A DNA stretch of 64,000 bases from Vibrio chagasii (GTDB lineage Bacteria > Pseudomonadota > Gammaproteobacteria > Enterobacterales > Vibrionaceae). The stretch is taken from NCBI RefSeq assembly GCF_002954585.1, contig NZ_MSCI01000001.1:372001-436000 (forward strand). Direction: 5' to 3'. The notes under the pieces are model-generated. The model made no database searches and was not told the DNA's origin. It was given only the letters and a program-made list of their open reading frames with translations. Positions 1 to 9,987 of the stretch are shown here, piece after piece. How positions within the stretch are numbered: position 1 is the first letter of the stretch; each line of letters opens with the position of its first letter. The position numbers and the translations under genes are program-made.

Positions 1-1053
<1,053 letters not shown>

Positions 1054-1809
1054 AATAAAACCTTATATTTAACAGTGTAAGCTCATATAAAACACAGTTT
1101 GAATATGTCTTGCTATTCGCATTTGCTTGTTAATAAAACTTTGCTTGTTAACAAAGATATAATCTTACTGGTTTTATATCTCCTGACGAAATAGAACGGT
1201 ATAAACTAATTCGCTCTCGTTTCGACAAAATATAAACTACGCCTAAAATTATGTTATCAAAACGACAAATATCGACATCAATAATTCCATTTTTGAAATG
1301 GGTGATTTTCATTTATGAAAGTAATAATTCTGTCACTTTAATCATGAATATTTCAGATGCTTTATTGATAACTTGAAGTATTAAGAATGCCTGAATAATT
1401 CAGAGTAAGGCTAAGTGAGATTAAGGTGGTTAATTTATACTTTTCAAGTACTTACAGGTTGTTTTTAGAAGGGTAAGAGTCGGGCGATAGATGTGTTAAT
1501 TCATCACTATTTCGTTATTTATAACGAGCAGCGTGCGTTTATTAACGCAGGAACATATATTTTTTATCTATTACTCATGAAGCGTGGAAAAACTGTGTCA
1601 CATCAATGGTTATCCACGTTTTTCTTACTCATCGGGATATTTATGACCGGTTATATTGGAAGGTGAGGGGAAGAATTGAGAGCGTTAAAACCGTTTTTAT
1701 GAAGTGTAAACCTTACTTCAGAGCCCGTTGATTGTGGTTGTTGCGACCACGTAAAGCGTATTCTGAAGTAACAAGTGGCGGTGACGCACTGCCACTTGTT
1801 AAATTTTGC
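1054..1809. other. 756-bp intergenic region upstream of the atp operon
   Basis: No convincing protein gene. It should contain the atpI promoter near its left end and the 3' end of the LysR transcript near its right end. Nested inverted repeats occupy 1713-1800 (see separate entry). A 29-codon open frame on the plus strand (1577-1666) encodes a basic start followed by one hydrophobic stretch, but it has no ribosome binding site. The region is AT-rich and otherwise featureless by eye. Confidence 0.6.
1713..1800. repeat. Nested inverted repeats, hairpin-forming
   Basis: Two perfect 10-bp inverted repeats lie in tandem. TTACTTCAGA (1713-1722) pairs with TCTGAAGTAA (1762-1771) and encloses a smaller GTGGTTG/CGACCAC hairpin. 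AACAAGTGGC (1770-1779) pairs with GCCACTTGTT (1791-1800). The last hairpin sits just past the LysR stop codon and could end its transcript, but the minus strand lacks a clear U-run after it. The arrangement may instead be a structured RNA or a mobile short repeat. Confidence 0.6.
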
Positions 1810-2694
1810 TTATGGCGCTTCATAACTCAGATATTGAATACACAAATCATGAAAAGCTTGCGCTTGCGGTGAGATAGTACGGTCAGACAGTCGGAATATT
1901 CCAATTTGACGCTGTAACGGCGGGTCGATCAAAGGAATCCACACTAAACGCGTTTCATTGGTTGGGAAAGCAAGCTTAGGCAGTGTGGTTACCCCAATGC
2001 CTAGTTCCAACACAGAAAATAGAGAAGTGATGTTTTCTACCGAATACAGGGCTTGTTCACTGAGCATACGTGCAGGTGTTGGATCGAGTAGGGTACAAGT
2101 CCCGTTGCGAATGAACGGCTGTTTTAACAAAGTTTGCCATTCTATGCCCTCGGGTTGAGCGGCAATTGGGTTGTCCTTTAAGCAGACCACACCGATAGGA
2201 TCGGAAAGAAGTGGGGTGAAGTCGATACTCTCTTCTTCTAAATGGGAGGTATTGCCAAGGGCGACATCCACCTCTCCAGAAAGTAACCTTGCTTCTACAC
2301 CTGCCGCATTATCATCAATCAGGCTCACCTCAACGTTTGGGTATTGCTCACAAAAGGCTCCTAACACGCTAGGGATCAATTTAGCTGCCACCGAAGGCAC
2401 GCTCGCTATTCGAACTCTTCCTTGTTGCCCAGCCGCCGCTGCACGCAAGTCATTATCTAATGCTTTGTAAACATTCAAGAATTGGATGATTTTTGGTAGG
2501 CATATTTCACCGAAAGGTGTCAGCGTAGATTTGTTGCCTGTTTCAAACAGTGGCTGACCGAGTATTTTCTCAAGCTCTTTTATCGAAGTAGACAGTGCCG
2601 CTTGAGAGCGATTGGCTCGGTGAGAAGCTGCTCGAAATCCACCTTCTTCGACGACTAAAACAAAATGTTTTAACTGTTGTAGCTTAATACTCAT
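1810..2694 (-). CDS. LysR-family transcriptional regulator
   Basis: 294 residues, the normal LTTR length. The N-terminal winged helix-turn-helix is clear (LKHFVLVVEEGGFRAASHRANRSQAALSTSIKELEKILGQPLFE), followed by a substrate-binding-like effector domain with the usual RVRIASVPSVAAKLIPSVL strand. It is divergent from the RidA/aldehyde dehydrogenase genes across about 150 bp, which contain a TGATA-N9-TATCA dyad. The classical LTTR arrangement makes it the likely regulator of the cluster to its right. The effector is unknown. The start is supported by a GAGGGA-type ribosome site upstream. Confidence 0.88.
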   Translation of the reverse strand: MSIKLQQLKHFVLVVEEGGFRAASHRANRSQAALSTSIKELEKILGQPLFETGNKSTLTPFGEICLPKIIQFLNVYKALDNDLRAAAAGQQGRVRIASVPSVAAKLIPSVLGAFCEQYPNVEVSLIDDNAAGVEARLLSGEVDVALGNTSHLEEESIDFTPLLSDPIGVVCLKDNPIAAQPEGIEWQTLLKQPFIRNGTCTLLDPTPARMLSEQALYSVENITSLFSVLELGIGVTTLPKLAFPTNETRLVWIPLIDPPLQRQIGIFRLSDRTISPQAQAFHDLCIQYLSYEAP

Positions 2695-2741
2695 GACTTC
2701 GATCCCTCTCTAGCCCTTGCTATACCTTACTTTTTGCAAGG

Positions 2742-2760
2742 TGATAGATTTTATTTATCA
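2742..2760. promoter_or_regulatory. Candidate LysR operator (TGATA-N9-TATCA)
   Basis: A dyad with TGATA at 2742-2746 and TATCA at 2756-2760 lies between the divergent LysR regulator and RidA genes. LysR proteins typically bind interrupted dyads with T-N11-A geometry in exactly such spacers. Only the dyad is seen; binding is inferred. Confidence 0.4.
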
Positions 2761-2851
2761 AATGCACAAAATTTACCGTTAGATTTATCAGGCGTCAAGG
2801 TGCAGTATTTAACCATCTTGAAACATAGTTGTTACAAAGTTGGATGGAATC

Positions 2852-3250
2852 GTGAACGCACAAACTAAAAAACACCCAGTAAAAACCGCTCTTTTTGCTT
2901 CAAAAGCACCACTAGAGTGGGCAATCGTTAATAACGGCACTCTATACACGGCTCAGATTCCAATTGATGAAACGGGCGCAGTAGTAGAGGGCGGTATAGA
3001 AGCGCAAACGCGTCAGACTTTTAACAACCTTGTTCATACCTTGGAGTGTGCAGGTGAATCGATGGATTCTGTGCTGCAGGTTCTGATCTACGTGACTGAC
3101 CGTGAGTATCTGAAAACGGTAAACAGCCTATACGGAGAATACTTCAACGCACCTTATCCAAACCGTGCAGCAGTCGTTGTTGCAGGGCTAGCTAGAGAAG
3201 AGATGTTGGTTGAGTTCGTGGTTTATGCATCGGCGTCTCAACCTGAATAA
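2852..3250 (+). CDS. RidA/YjgF-family enamine/imine deaminase
   Basis: About 132 residues, typical of RidA proteins, which hydrolyse reactive enamines and imines to ketones plus ammonia. Conserved features include the QTRQTFNNL helix, the VLIYVTD strand, and the NRAAVVVAGLAREEMLVEFVVYA stretch holding the substrate carboxylate-binding arginine and the glutamate region near the C-terminus. A longer frame opens with TTG at 2840, but GTG at 2852 gives the usual protein length. It is the first gene of the plus-strand cluster and is followed by an aldehyde dehydrogenase. A RidA here suggests that the pathway makes an imine intermediate (inference). Confidence 0.85.
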   Translation: MNAQTKKHPVKTALFASKAPLEWAIVNNGTLYTAQIPIDETGAVVEGGIEAQTRQTFNNLVHTLECAGESMDSVLQVLIYVTDREYLKTVNSLYGEYFNAPYPNRAAVVVAGLAREEMLVEFVVYASASQPE

Positions 3251-3434
3251 ATGGACTGTGAACTGAGGCAATTTGCCAATCAAAGCTGTTTGTCTATGCA
3301 GATCTTTATTGATACAAGCGAATGGTTTTACGTCTAGATACAAAATTAATACTTATTCTCTATATAAATTAACAAATTATTAATTAATTCGATGGTTGCC
3401 AGACTCAACCGCAACCTAACGTTACAAGGACAGA

Positions 3435-4898
3435 ATGATGACTCACTTACAGAATGTTCAAACAGAAAACGCACTTTACATTGGCGGCGAATGGCAAGCG
3501 GGTGTAAGCACCGTAGCGAACATTAACCCATCAGATATTTCTGAAAATATTGGCAACTTTGCACAAGCAAGTGCAGAGCAAGTGCAACAAGCAATTTCAG
3601 CGGCGAAATACGCTCAACCAGAGTGGGAAAAAACGCCGATTGAACGTAAGCAAGCGGTGCTTCAAGCGATTGGTGATGAGCTGATTGCCCGTTGTGATGA
3701 GCTGGGCACTTTGCTATCTCGTGAAGAAGGCAAGCCTTTTGCTGAAGGTCGCGGTGAGATTTACCGTGCAGGTCAGTTCTTCCAATACTTTGCGGCTGAA
3801 GTGCTTCGCCAAATTGGTGACAACGCCGATTCTGTACGCCCGGGTGTTTCTGTTGAAGTGACTCGCGAAGCGGTAGGCGTTATCGGCATTATCTCTCCTT
3901 GGAACTTCCCGACAGCAACAGCAGCTTGGAAAATCGCTCCAGCGCTTGCTTTTGGTAACAGCGTTATCTGGAAGCCAGCAAATCTAACACCAGCAAGTGC
4001 CGTTGCGCTTACTGAGATCATTCATCGCCAAGGTATCCCAGCAGGTACGTTCAACCTTGTTCTTGGTAGCGGTTCAACGGTTGGCGACGCACTGATCAAC
4101 TCTAAAGAAGTGAACGGTGTCAGCTTTACCGGTTCTGTTGATACGGGTCGTAAAGTAGCAGCGGCTACCGCGCCAAACTTCGTTCGTTGCCAACTGGAAA
4201 TGGGCAGTAAGAACGCGCTGGTTATCGCTGATGATGCAGATATCCAAACCGCAGTTGAAGCAACTATTGCCGGCTCTTTCTCTGGTGCAGGTCAAAAATG
4301 TACAGCGTCTTCTCGTCTTGTGGTTATGGATAGCATCCACGACCAGTACGTTGAAGCACTGATTAAACGTATGAGCGAGCTGAAAGTGGGTCACGCATTA
4401 GAGGAAGGCGTTTTCATGGGCCCAGTTGTTGACGGAAACCAGCTTGAAGCAAACCTAGGTTGGGTTGAGAAAGCACGTCAAAGCGGCGGTGAGCTGGCAT
4501 TTGGTGGCGAACGCTTGAGCATGCAACACGAAGGCTTCTACATGGCTCCAACGCTGTTCTTGAACACTAAGAACGATTGGGAAGTGAACCAAGAGGAAGT
4601 GTTCGCACCAATGGCAAGCGTGATTCGAGTGGCTGACTTGGACGAAGCGATTGCAACCACTAACGACACTCGCTTTGGCTTAACTGGCGGCATCATCACT
4701 CAAAGCCTACGTACGAGCGCACTGTTCAAGCAACAAGCTCAAACTGGTTGTGTGATGGTTAACCTACCAACCGCTGGTACGGACTACCACGTACCGTTTG
4801 GCGGTCGTAAAGAGTCTAGCTTTGGTCCTCGTGAGCAAGGTCAATACGCGAAAGAGTTCTACACAGTAGTGAAGACGGCTTACCAACGTCCTTACTAA
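3435..4898 (+). CDS. Aldehyde dehydrogenase, 2-oxoglutarate-semialdehyde type
   Basis: 487 residues, an NAD(P)-dependent aldehyde dehydrogenase. Visible motifs are the PWNFP cofactor-binding loop, the SFTGS motif, the catalytic glutamate in LEMGSKN, the nucleophilic cysteine in GAGQKCTASS and the C-terminal PFGGRKESSFGPREQG. The tail FGPREQGQYAKEFYTVVKTAY resembles 2-oxoglutarate-semialdehyde dehydrogenases (YcbD type), so a dicarboxylate semialdehyde is a plausible substrate. The start has an AAGGA ribosome site nine bases upstream. It lies between RidA and the M19-like gene. Family is certain; substrate is inferred. Confidence 0.92.
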   Translation: MMTHLQNVQTENALYIGGEWQAGVSTVANINPSDISENIGNFAQASAEQVQQAISAAKYAQPEWEKTPIERKQAVLQAIGDELIARCDELGTLLSREEGKPFAEGRGEIYRAGQFFQYFAAEVLRQIGDNADSVRPGVSVEVTREAVGVIGIISPWNFPTATAAWKIAPALAFGNSVIWKPANLTPASAVALTEIIHRQGIPAGTFNLVLGSGSTVGDALINSKEVNGVSFTGSVDTGRKVAAATAPNFVRCQLEMGSKNALVIADDADIQTAVEATIAGSFSGAGQKCTASSRLVVMDSIHDQYVEALIKRMSELKVGHALEEGVFMGPVVDGNQLEANLGWVEKARQSGGELAFGGERLSMQHEGFYMAPTLFLNTKNDWEVNQEEVFAPMASVIRVADLDEAIATTNDTRFGLTGGIITQSLRTSALFKQQAQTGCVMVNLPTAGTDYHVPFGGRKESSFGPREQGQYAKEFYTVVKTAYQRPY

Positions 4899-4919
4899 TC
4901 TGCTTCCGATATAAGAATT

Positions 4920-4942
4920 GGCCTGATTCACAGAGTCAGGCC
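4920..4942. terminator. Hairpin after aldehyde dehydrogenase
   Basis: GGCCTGA (4920-4926) pairs with TCAGGCC (4936-4942) just after the aldehyde dehydrogenase stop. It is followed by AACATTAAAA rather than a U-run, so it may stabilise the transcript end or attenuate rather than fully terminate. Confidence 0.45.
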
Positions 4943-4992
4943 AACATTAAAACCAAAACAGCAAAGGAACTTAGATAAGTGATTTAACCCAT

Positions 4993-5027
4993 TTTTGAAA
5001 ACATGTTACTTGAGCGTGTTTTCAAAA
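4993..5027. repeat. 11-bp perfect inverted repeat upstream of the M19-like gene
   Basis: TTTTGAAAACA (4993-5003) pairs with TGTTTTCAAAA (5017-5027) around a 13-base loop, ending about 36 bases before the next start codon. It could be an operator dyad or an mRNA hairpin that sets differential expression within the cluster. Confidence 0.55.
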
Positions 5028-5063
5028 CCGAGCTAGAACACTGAGCTTTCAATAGGAGTGGTT

Positions 5064-6059
5064 ATGTACCAGCAACGGATTGTTATAGATGGATTGCAAT
5101 ACTGCAATTGGAACAGAGAATATTTCCAAACACTAAAGGCGAGCGGCATTACAGCAGTTCACGCTACCGCGGTTTACCACGAGACGGCTCGTGAAACCTT
5201 ATCTCGCTTTGCAGAGTGGAACTTAAGATTTGAGCAGAATGCAGACCTTATCATGCCGATTCACTCAATGGCTGATGTTGAGACTGCAAAAGCGACCGGC
5301 AAAGTCGGTATTTTCCTAGGCGCTCAGAACTGTTCTCCAATCGATGATGAGATTGGTCTTATCGAAGTGATGCGTAAGCAGGGTCTATTGATCATGCAAC
5401 TGACGTACAACAACCAGAGCTTATTAGCGACGGGTTGTTACGAGAAGAACGACACCGGTATTACTCGTTTCGGAAAACAAGCCATCGAAGAGATGAACCG
5501 AGTGGGCATGATCATTGATATGTCTCACAGTGCAGAACGCTCAACACTTGAAGCGATTGACTTGTCTTCTCGTCCTATTTGTATCAGCCACGCGAACCCA
5601 ACATTTGCTCATGACGCACTGCGTAACAAATCAAACGATGTGATTAAAGCGCTCACCGCACGTGGTGGCTTAATCGGATTCAGTTTATACCCATTCCACC
5701 TACCCAATGGTAGCCAATGTACCTTGGAAGACTTCTGCCAGATGGTTGCGACTACTGCTGACATGGTGGGCGTTGAACATCTGGGTATTGGCAGTGACCT
5801 GTGTTTAAACCAGCCTCAAGCCGTTCTTGAATGGATGAGAAATGGTCGTTGGTCTAAAGCGATGGACTACGGGGAAGGCTCTGCAAGCAATTCAGGTTGG
5901 CCTGATGCACTGCCTTGGTTCTGTGGTAGTTCAGGTATGGAAAATATATATAACGGATTGATGCGACATGGCTTTAGCGAGTCTGAAGCCGGGCAAGTCT
6001 TAGGAGAAAACTGGTTTAACTTTTTGAAAGATGGCTTAGAGCCTCAAAGCCAAAGTTAA
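5064..6059 (+). CDS. Peptidase M19 (membrane dipeptidase-like) family protein
   Basis: About 331 residues with a TIM-barrel M19 fold. The start at 5064 has AGGAG five bases upstream; the longer frame from GTG 5058 does not. The late metal-site regions are present: DMSHSAERS, then CISHANPTF, then HLGIGSDLC. At the N-terminus, where true dipeptidases carry His-x-Asp, the sequence reads IVIDGLQYCNWN, and the bridging glutamate position reads GAQNC. This opening resembles M19-like proteins encoded beside dimethylglycine/glycine betaine catabolic genes in pseudomonads (from memory). It may therefore not be a classical dinuclear zinc dipeptidase and may act on a non-peptide amide or betaine derivative. 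Confidence 0.85.
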   Translation: MYQQRIVIDGLQYCNWNREYFQTLKASGITAVHATAVYHETARETLSRFAEWNLRFEQNADLIMPIHSMADVETAKATGKVGIFLGAQNCSPIDDEIGLIEVMRKQGLLIMQLTYNNQSLLATGCYEKNDTGITRFGKQAIEEMNRVGMIIDMSHSAERSTLEAIDLSSRPICISHANPTFAHDALRNKSNDVIKALTARGGLIGFSLYPFHLPNGSQCTLEDFCQMVATTADMVGVEHLGIGSDLCLNQPQAVLEWMRNGRWSKAMDYGEGSASNSGWPDALPWFCGSSGMENIYNGLMRHGFSESEAGQVLGENWFNFLKDGLEPQSQS

Positions 6060-6291
6060 GCTGCGCTTCTTACTTATAAGCATCTAATCAGCAGTCTGCT
6101 AAACACGTTCAGTTAGTGAGAACTGCTTCAATCAAATTTACTATTTAAAAGGAACAACGGTCTATTTCGCAACGCGGTAACCCAAACATGGATTAGCCTG
6201 CCCAACACAAAAAATAATAGGGCAGGTGTTAAATACACCCTTGTAGTCATCATTTTTATGACAGCTGCAAAGAAACCTCTGGAGTCAGAGT

Positions 6292-7899
6292 ATGTCTGAT
6301 TTAACCAATAGCGTGAAATCTCCAAGCTTAAATGCGGGTCAAGCACACACAACACGTAATGCAAAAAGCAACACAAACCAGTCTGAATCTACGTCAGACA
6401 AATTAGGGCTATCCAACCCGGCACTTTGGTACAGCGGCGGCTTTATCGCTCTGTTCGTGACCCTTGCTTTATTTGACGGCGAGCTACTATCAAGCCTAGT
6501 AAACACGGGCTTTGCGTGGTCGGTAAAAGTATTCGGTCCTTACTGGCAAATGCTTCTTCTTCTGACCTTTCTTATTGGTCTTGGCCTAGCGGCAGGGCGA
6601 ACAGGTAAGGTTATCCTTGGCGGCATCGCGAAACCTGAAATGGACGGCTTCCGTTGGATGGCGATCATCTTCTGTACGTTACTTGCCGGTGGCGGCGTAT
6701 TTTGGGCTGCAGCAGAGCCGATTGCTCACTATGTTAGCCCACCACCATTGTACGGTGCACAAGAGAACGCACAGCAAGGTGCAGTGAATGCTTTATCACA
6801 ATCTTTCATGCACTGGGGTTTCCTAGCATGGGCAATCGTAGGTAGCTTAACGTCTATTGTGGTGATGCACCTTCACTACGACAAAGGCTTGCCACTTAAA
6901 CCTCGAATTCTGCTTTACCCAGTATTGGGTGAGCGCGCGCTGAAAGGTCACACCGGTGCTTTGATTGATGCATGTTGTATTGTCGCTGTAGCGGCGGGCA
7001 CCATTGGTCCTATCGGGTTCTTGGGCTTGCAGGTGAGCTACGCACTGAACGCACTGTTTGAGATTCCAGATGGCTTCACGACGCAGCTTATCATCATCTT
7101 GTTCGCAATCGTTCTATACACAATGTCGGCACTCAGTGGTCTAAACCGCGGAATGCAAATGCTAAGCCGTTACAACGTGATTTTGGCGATGGCATTGATG
7201 GTCTACATCCTGATATTCGGCCCTACAAACTTTATCTTTAACGGCTACATTCAAGGTGTAGGTAGCATGATCGACAACTTCATCCCAATGGCGACATACC
7301 GTGGTGATGAGGGGTGGTTGAGCTGGTGGACCGTATTCTTCTGGGGTTGGTTCTTAGGTTACGGGCCAATGATGGCAATCTTCATCGCACGTATCTCACG
7401 TGGCCGTAGTATTCGCCAATTGGTTTCAACCATCAGCTTAGTTGCACCGTTTGTTACTTGTTTCTGGTTCACGATTGTTGGTGGCTCTGGCCTTGCGTTC
7501 GAAATCGCAGATCCAGGCAGCGTAAGTAAAGCGTTTGAAGGCTTTAACTTACCAGGAGCTCTACTAGCGGTAACTCAGCAGCTTCCAATGCCGATGCTTA
7601 TCTCTATCTTGTTCCTGATCTTAACCACGATTTTCATCGTAACGACTGGCGACTCAATGACTTACACCATCAGTGTTGTAATCAGTGGTGAGACAGAACC
7701 GAATGCAATCATCCGTACTTTCTGGGGTGTGATGATGGGCGTAACAGCGTTGATTCTGATTTCTCTAGGCTCTGGTGGTATTTCAGCGCTGCAATCGTTC
7801 ATCGTAATTACAGCGGTTCCGGTGTCCTTGATCTTACTGCCATCGCTTTGGAATGCGCCTCAAATCGCAATCAAGATGGCGAAAGAACAGGGTCTGTAG
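6292..7899 (+). CDS. BCCT-family transporter
   Basis: 535 residues with about 12 membrane segments, a sodium- or proton-coupled importer of betaine, carnitine, choline or DMSP-type zwitterions. The family signature in TM8 reads WTVFFWGWFLGYGPMMAIFI followed by ARISRGRSIR. Compared with the BetP aromatic box, the second and third tryptophans appear as Phe and Tyr, so the pocket stays aromatic but altered. A GGAG ribosome site precedes the ATG by seven bases. The position inside the catabolic cluster implies uptake of the growth substrate rather than osmoprotection (inference). Confidence 0.93.
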   Translation: MSDLTNSVKSPSLNAGQAHTTRNAKSNTNQSESTSDKLGLSNPALWYSGGFIALFVTLALFDGELLSSLVNTGFAWSVKVFGPYWQMLLLLTFLIGLGLAAGRTGKVILGGIAKPEMDGFRWMAIIFCTLLAGGGVFWAAAEPIAHYVSPPPLYGAQENAQQGAVNALSQSFMHWGFLAWAIVGSLTSIVVMHLHYDKGLPLKPRILLYPVLGERALKGHTGALIDACCIVAVAAGTIGPIGFLGLQVSYALNALFEIPDGFTTQLIIILFAIVLYTMSALSGLNRGMQMLSRYNVILAMALMVYILIFGPTNFIFNGYIQGVGSMIDNFIPMATYRGDEGWLSWWTVFFWGWFLGYGPMMAIFIARISRGRSIRQLVSTISLVAPFVTCFWFTIVGGSGLAFEIADPGSVSKAFEGFNLPGALLAVTQQLPMPMLISILFLILTTIFIVTTGDSMTYTISVVISGETEPNAIIRTFWGVMMGVTALILISLGSGGISALQSFIVITAVPVSLILLPSLWNAPQIAIKMAKEQGL

Positions 7900-8247
7900 A
7901 TGAGCAGAGTTTGTAAAAGAGCAAGTCTTTAAAGAAACGCAGAGAAAACGCTCTCTAAAAATGTAAGAGAAACAAGGTATCAGCCTCTGAAATTAGGCTG
8001 ATACCAGATTCCGAAAGGAAGAGAAAACCCGTACTGGTGAAGATACATCGGGCGGCAAACTATTTAGGTCAAGAGATCTAGTCAGGACAAATAATAAGGG
8101 GTGAGTTCGCTTACCTCGATAACATCAATAACGATTAAAAACGTGAAAGCTAACCAACATACTGTCGCTATAAATGCTTCAAAAGACAGCAACGATCGGT
8201 TCTGAATGGCTAGCAAAACCCTTATAACTACAAAGGTGGTGAGCAAA
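7900..8247. other. 348-bp gap with hairpin, between BCCT and the 579-aa gene
   Basis: Contains a perfect inverted repeat, GGTATCAGCC (7976-7985) with GGCTGATACC (7996-8005), probably ending the transporter transcript. The remainder presumably holds a promoter for the two downstream unknown genes. No coding frame is supported. Confidence 0.55.
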
Positions 8248-9987
8248 ATGGATGCACATCGTTCTACCTACACTGAATCAGCACTACGTGACGCAACGGT
8301 CGTCATGGCACCGGAAAGACTGGGTGCTATGCACCAAACACGCATCAGCTTCATAAGAACTCTGATTCGTAAAATGGCGCAACAGCAATGGAAAGTGACC
8401 AAGCATGAGTGGCAATTAGACCCTCAAGGGTACGGTCATGCTATCTATAAGCTAGAGACGCCAAACCATGTTTATCATTTGGTTGTTTTTTGCGATGAGA
8501 TTGCAGACGACGAGCGAAATGACCGTGTAATTGCTGAAAAGTGGGACGTAACGTTTGCTTTGGTTCTTGGCGATGTAGATGTCGCTCTACTTGAGAGACT
8601 TCGTGCGAATGTACCGCTACAAGAAGCAGGCCGTAACCCTAACAATGTGCTTGTTTTAGCGCGTGCCAACAAAAGCGTGCGTGTGTTCGAACACATAGTG
8701 AGCCACTTGGCTAAAGGGGTTCAACCAACGCCAAAAGAGCTAGCGGAAGTGGGCTACATCCTGAGAACGACTGCGGTTTATGGTAATGGTAAGTTCGGTA
8801 TCGCTGACTTCAAAATTCTAGAGAAGAACCCAGATTTCAATCAGTCGTTTAGCGCTCAAATGTGTGCGGTATACATGCTGCGTGAATTCAGCCTAGATTG
8901 GGTTCATTACCTAGCAGAGCAACAAGGTTGTGAGCAAGCTGCGACTTTACATCGAGGTTTACAACGTTATCTAGGTGTAGGTAATGCGACAGGTTTAGGT
9001 ATGGCACCATACCTGATTAACCATCCAAGTATTGTTGATCAATGGATGACAACCCGTGAGTATGCTCTATCTGACGTGCTAGCTAATCAGACCGACAATA
9101 GCTTAGTGGAGCCATTGCGTGCTCTAGTGAATAAAGCCATATGTCACCTAGAGCAGGTGGTGACGATCAATGAAACGCAACAAGAGTTAAACAAAGCTGC
9201 CGTCACTGAGTTGAAAGCTGCAGAACAAACGTTAGATGCCACAGTCAACCGATGTGAAACATGGGGTGAATTTGTCGAGCAATCTAAGCACATGAGTATG
9301 GAAGCCCAAGAAATCCTTATCTCATGCTTGATGGAATTGTACCCAGAATTAGTGGACGCCCATCAGGAGCAGATGAATTGTAGCGAGACACTGTCACTTC
9401 CTAGTGGTAAGAAAATACAAGATCTGTTGGTGATCTTAGAAGAGAAGTACCGCTGGGCAATCACAACTGACTTTACTAAGGCTGAAAATAACTACTGGTT
9501 CTGGTATCGCTCGCAAGACAAAGAAGAGCCAAGGCTCGGTGTTCGAGGCGAAGAGCTGGGTGAAGAGCGTGAACTGCCGTTAGATATCGGTCGTCAAGCT
9601 TACCGCTTGTACCATGCTTTATTGCAGTTTACGCCAGAGCTCTCATTAGCCGAGTTCTTAGTAAAACAGCCACAGCATCGTGCTATAGCTCGCCGCGTAT
9701 GGACACTGGGCAACAAAGCGATGGGGGACATTCAAATGAATGTGCTTCATAAAGAATCGCTGCCAATGCATCTGCTACGTTGCAAGCTGGCGATGTTTGG
9801 TGCCACTAAGTTTGATCCGCGCTCTGATCGTTGGGTTCGCGTTACCTTCTTCCAAGGGGCGCCGTTGCTTGACGAAATTCATCAGGACGAATGGGTATTC
9901 CCACTGTTGCCGAGTGAAGCGGAGCTGGCTGGCTCACATAACGTTCCTACACATATCAATGCTCAACATGGAGGTAAATCGCTATGA
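8248..9987 (+). CDS. Conserved protein of unknown function, paired with DUF3726
   Basis: 579 residues from the ATG at 8248, which has an AGGTGGTGAGC stretch upstream; an ATG at 8206 would add 14 residues but has no ribosome site. I do not recognise a characterised domain. The most striking conserved-looking stretches are TAVYGNGKFGIADF (about residue 175) and GVGNATGLGMAPYLINHP (about 240), which look like a cofactor- or substrate-binding core. There is no signal peptide or membrane segment, so it is probably cytoplasmic. It overlaps the next gene by four bases (ATGA), a sign of translational coupling and a stable two-protein partnership. The function within the cluster is unknown. Confidence 0.8.
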   Translation: MDAHRSTYTESALRDATVVMAPERLGAMHQTRISFIRTLIRKMAQQQWKVTKHEWQLDPQGYGHAIYKLETPNHVYHLVVFCDEIADDERNDRVIAEKWDVTFALVLGDVDVALLERLRANVPLQEAGRNPNNVLVLARANKSVRVFEHIVSHLAKGVQPTPKELAEVGYILRTTAVYGNGKFGIADFKILEKNPDFNQSFSAQMCAVYMLREFSLDWVHYLAEQQGCEQAATLHRGLQRYLGVGNATGLGMAPYLINHPSIVDQWMTTREYALSDVLANQTDNSLVEPLRALVNKAICHLEQVVTINETQQELNKAAVTELKAAEQTLDATVNRCETWGEFVEQSKHMSMEAQEILISCLMELYPELVDAHQEQMNCSETLSLPSGKKIQDLLVILEEKYRWAITTDFTKAENNYWFWYRSQDKEEPRLGVRGEELGEERELPLDIGRQAYRLYHALLQFTPELSLAEFLVKQPQHRAIARRVWTLGNKAMGDIQMNVLHKESLPMHLLRCKLAMFGATKFDPRSDRWVRVTFFQGAPLLDEIHQDEWVFPLLPSEAELAGSHNVPTHINAQHGGKSL

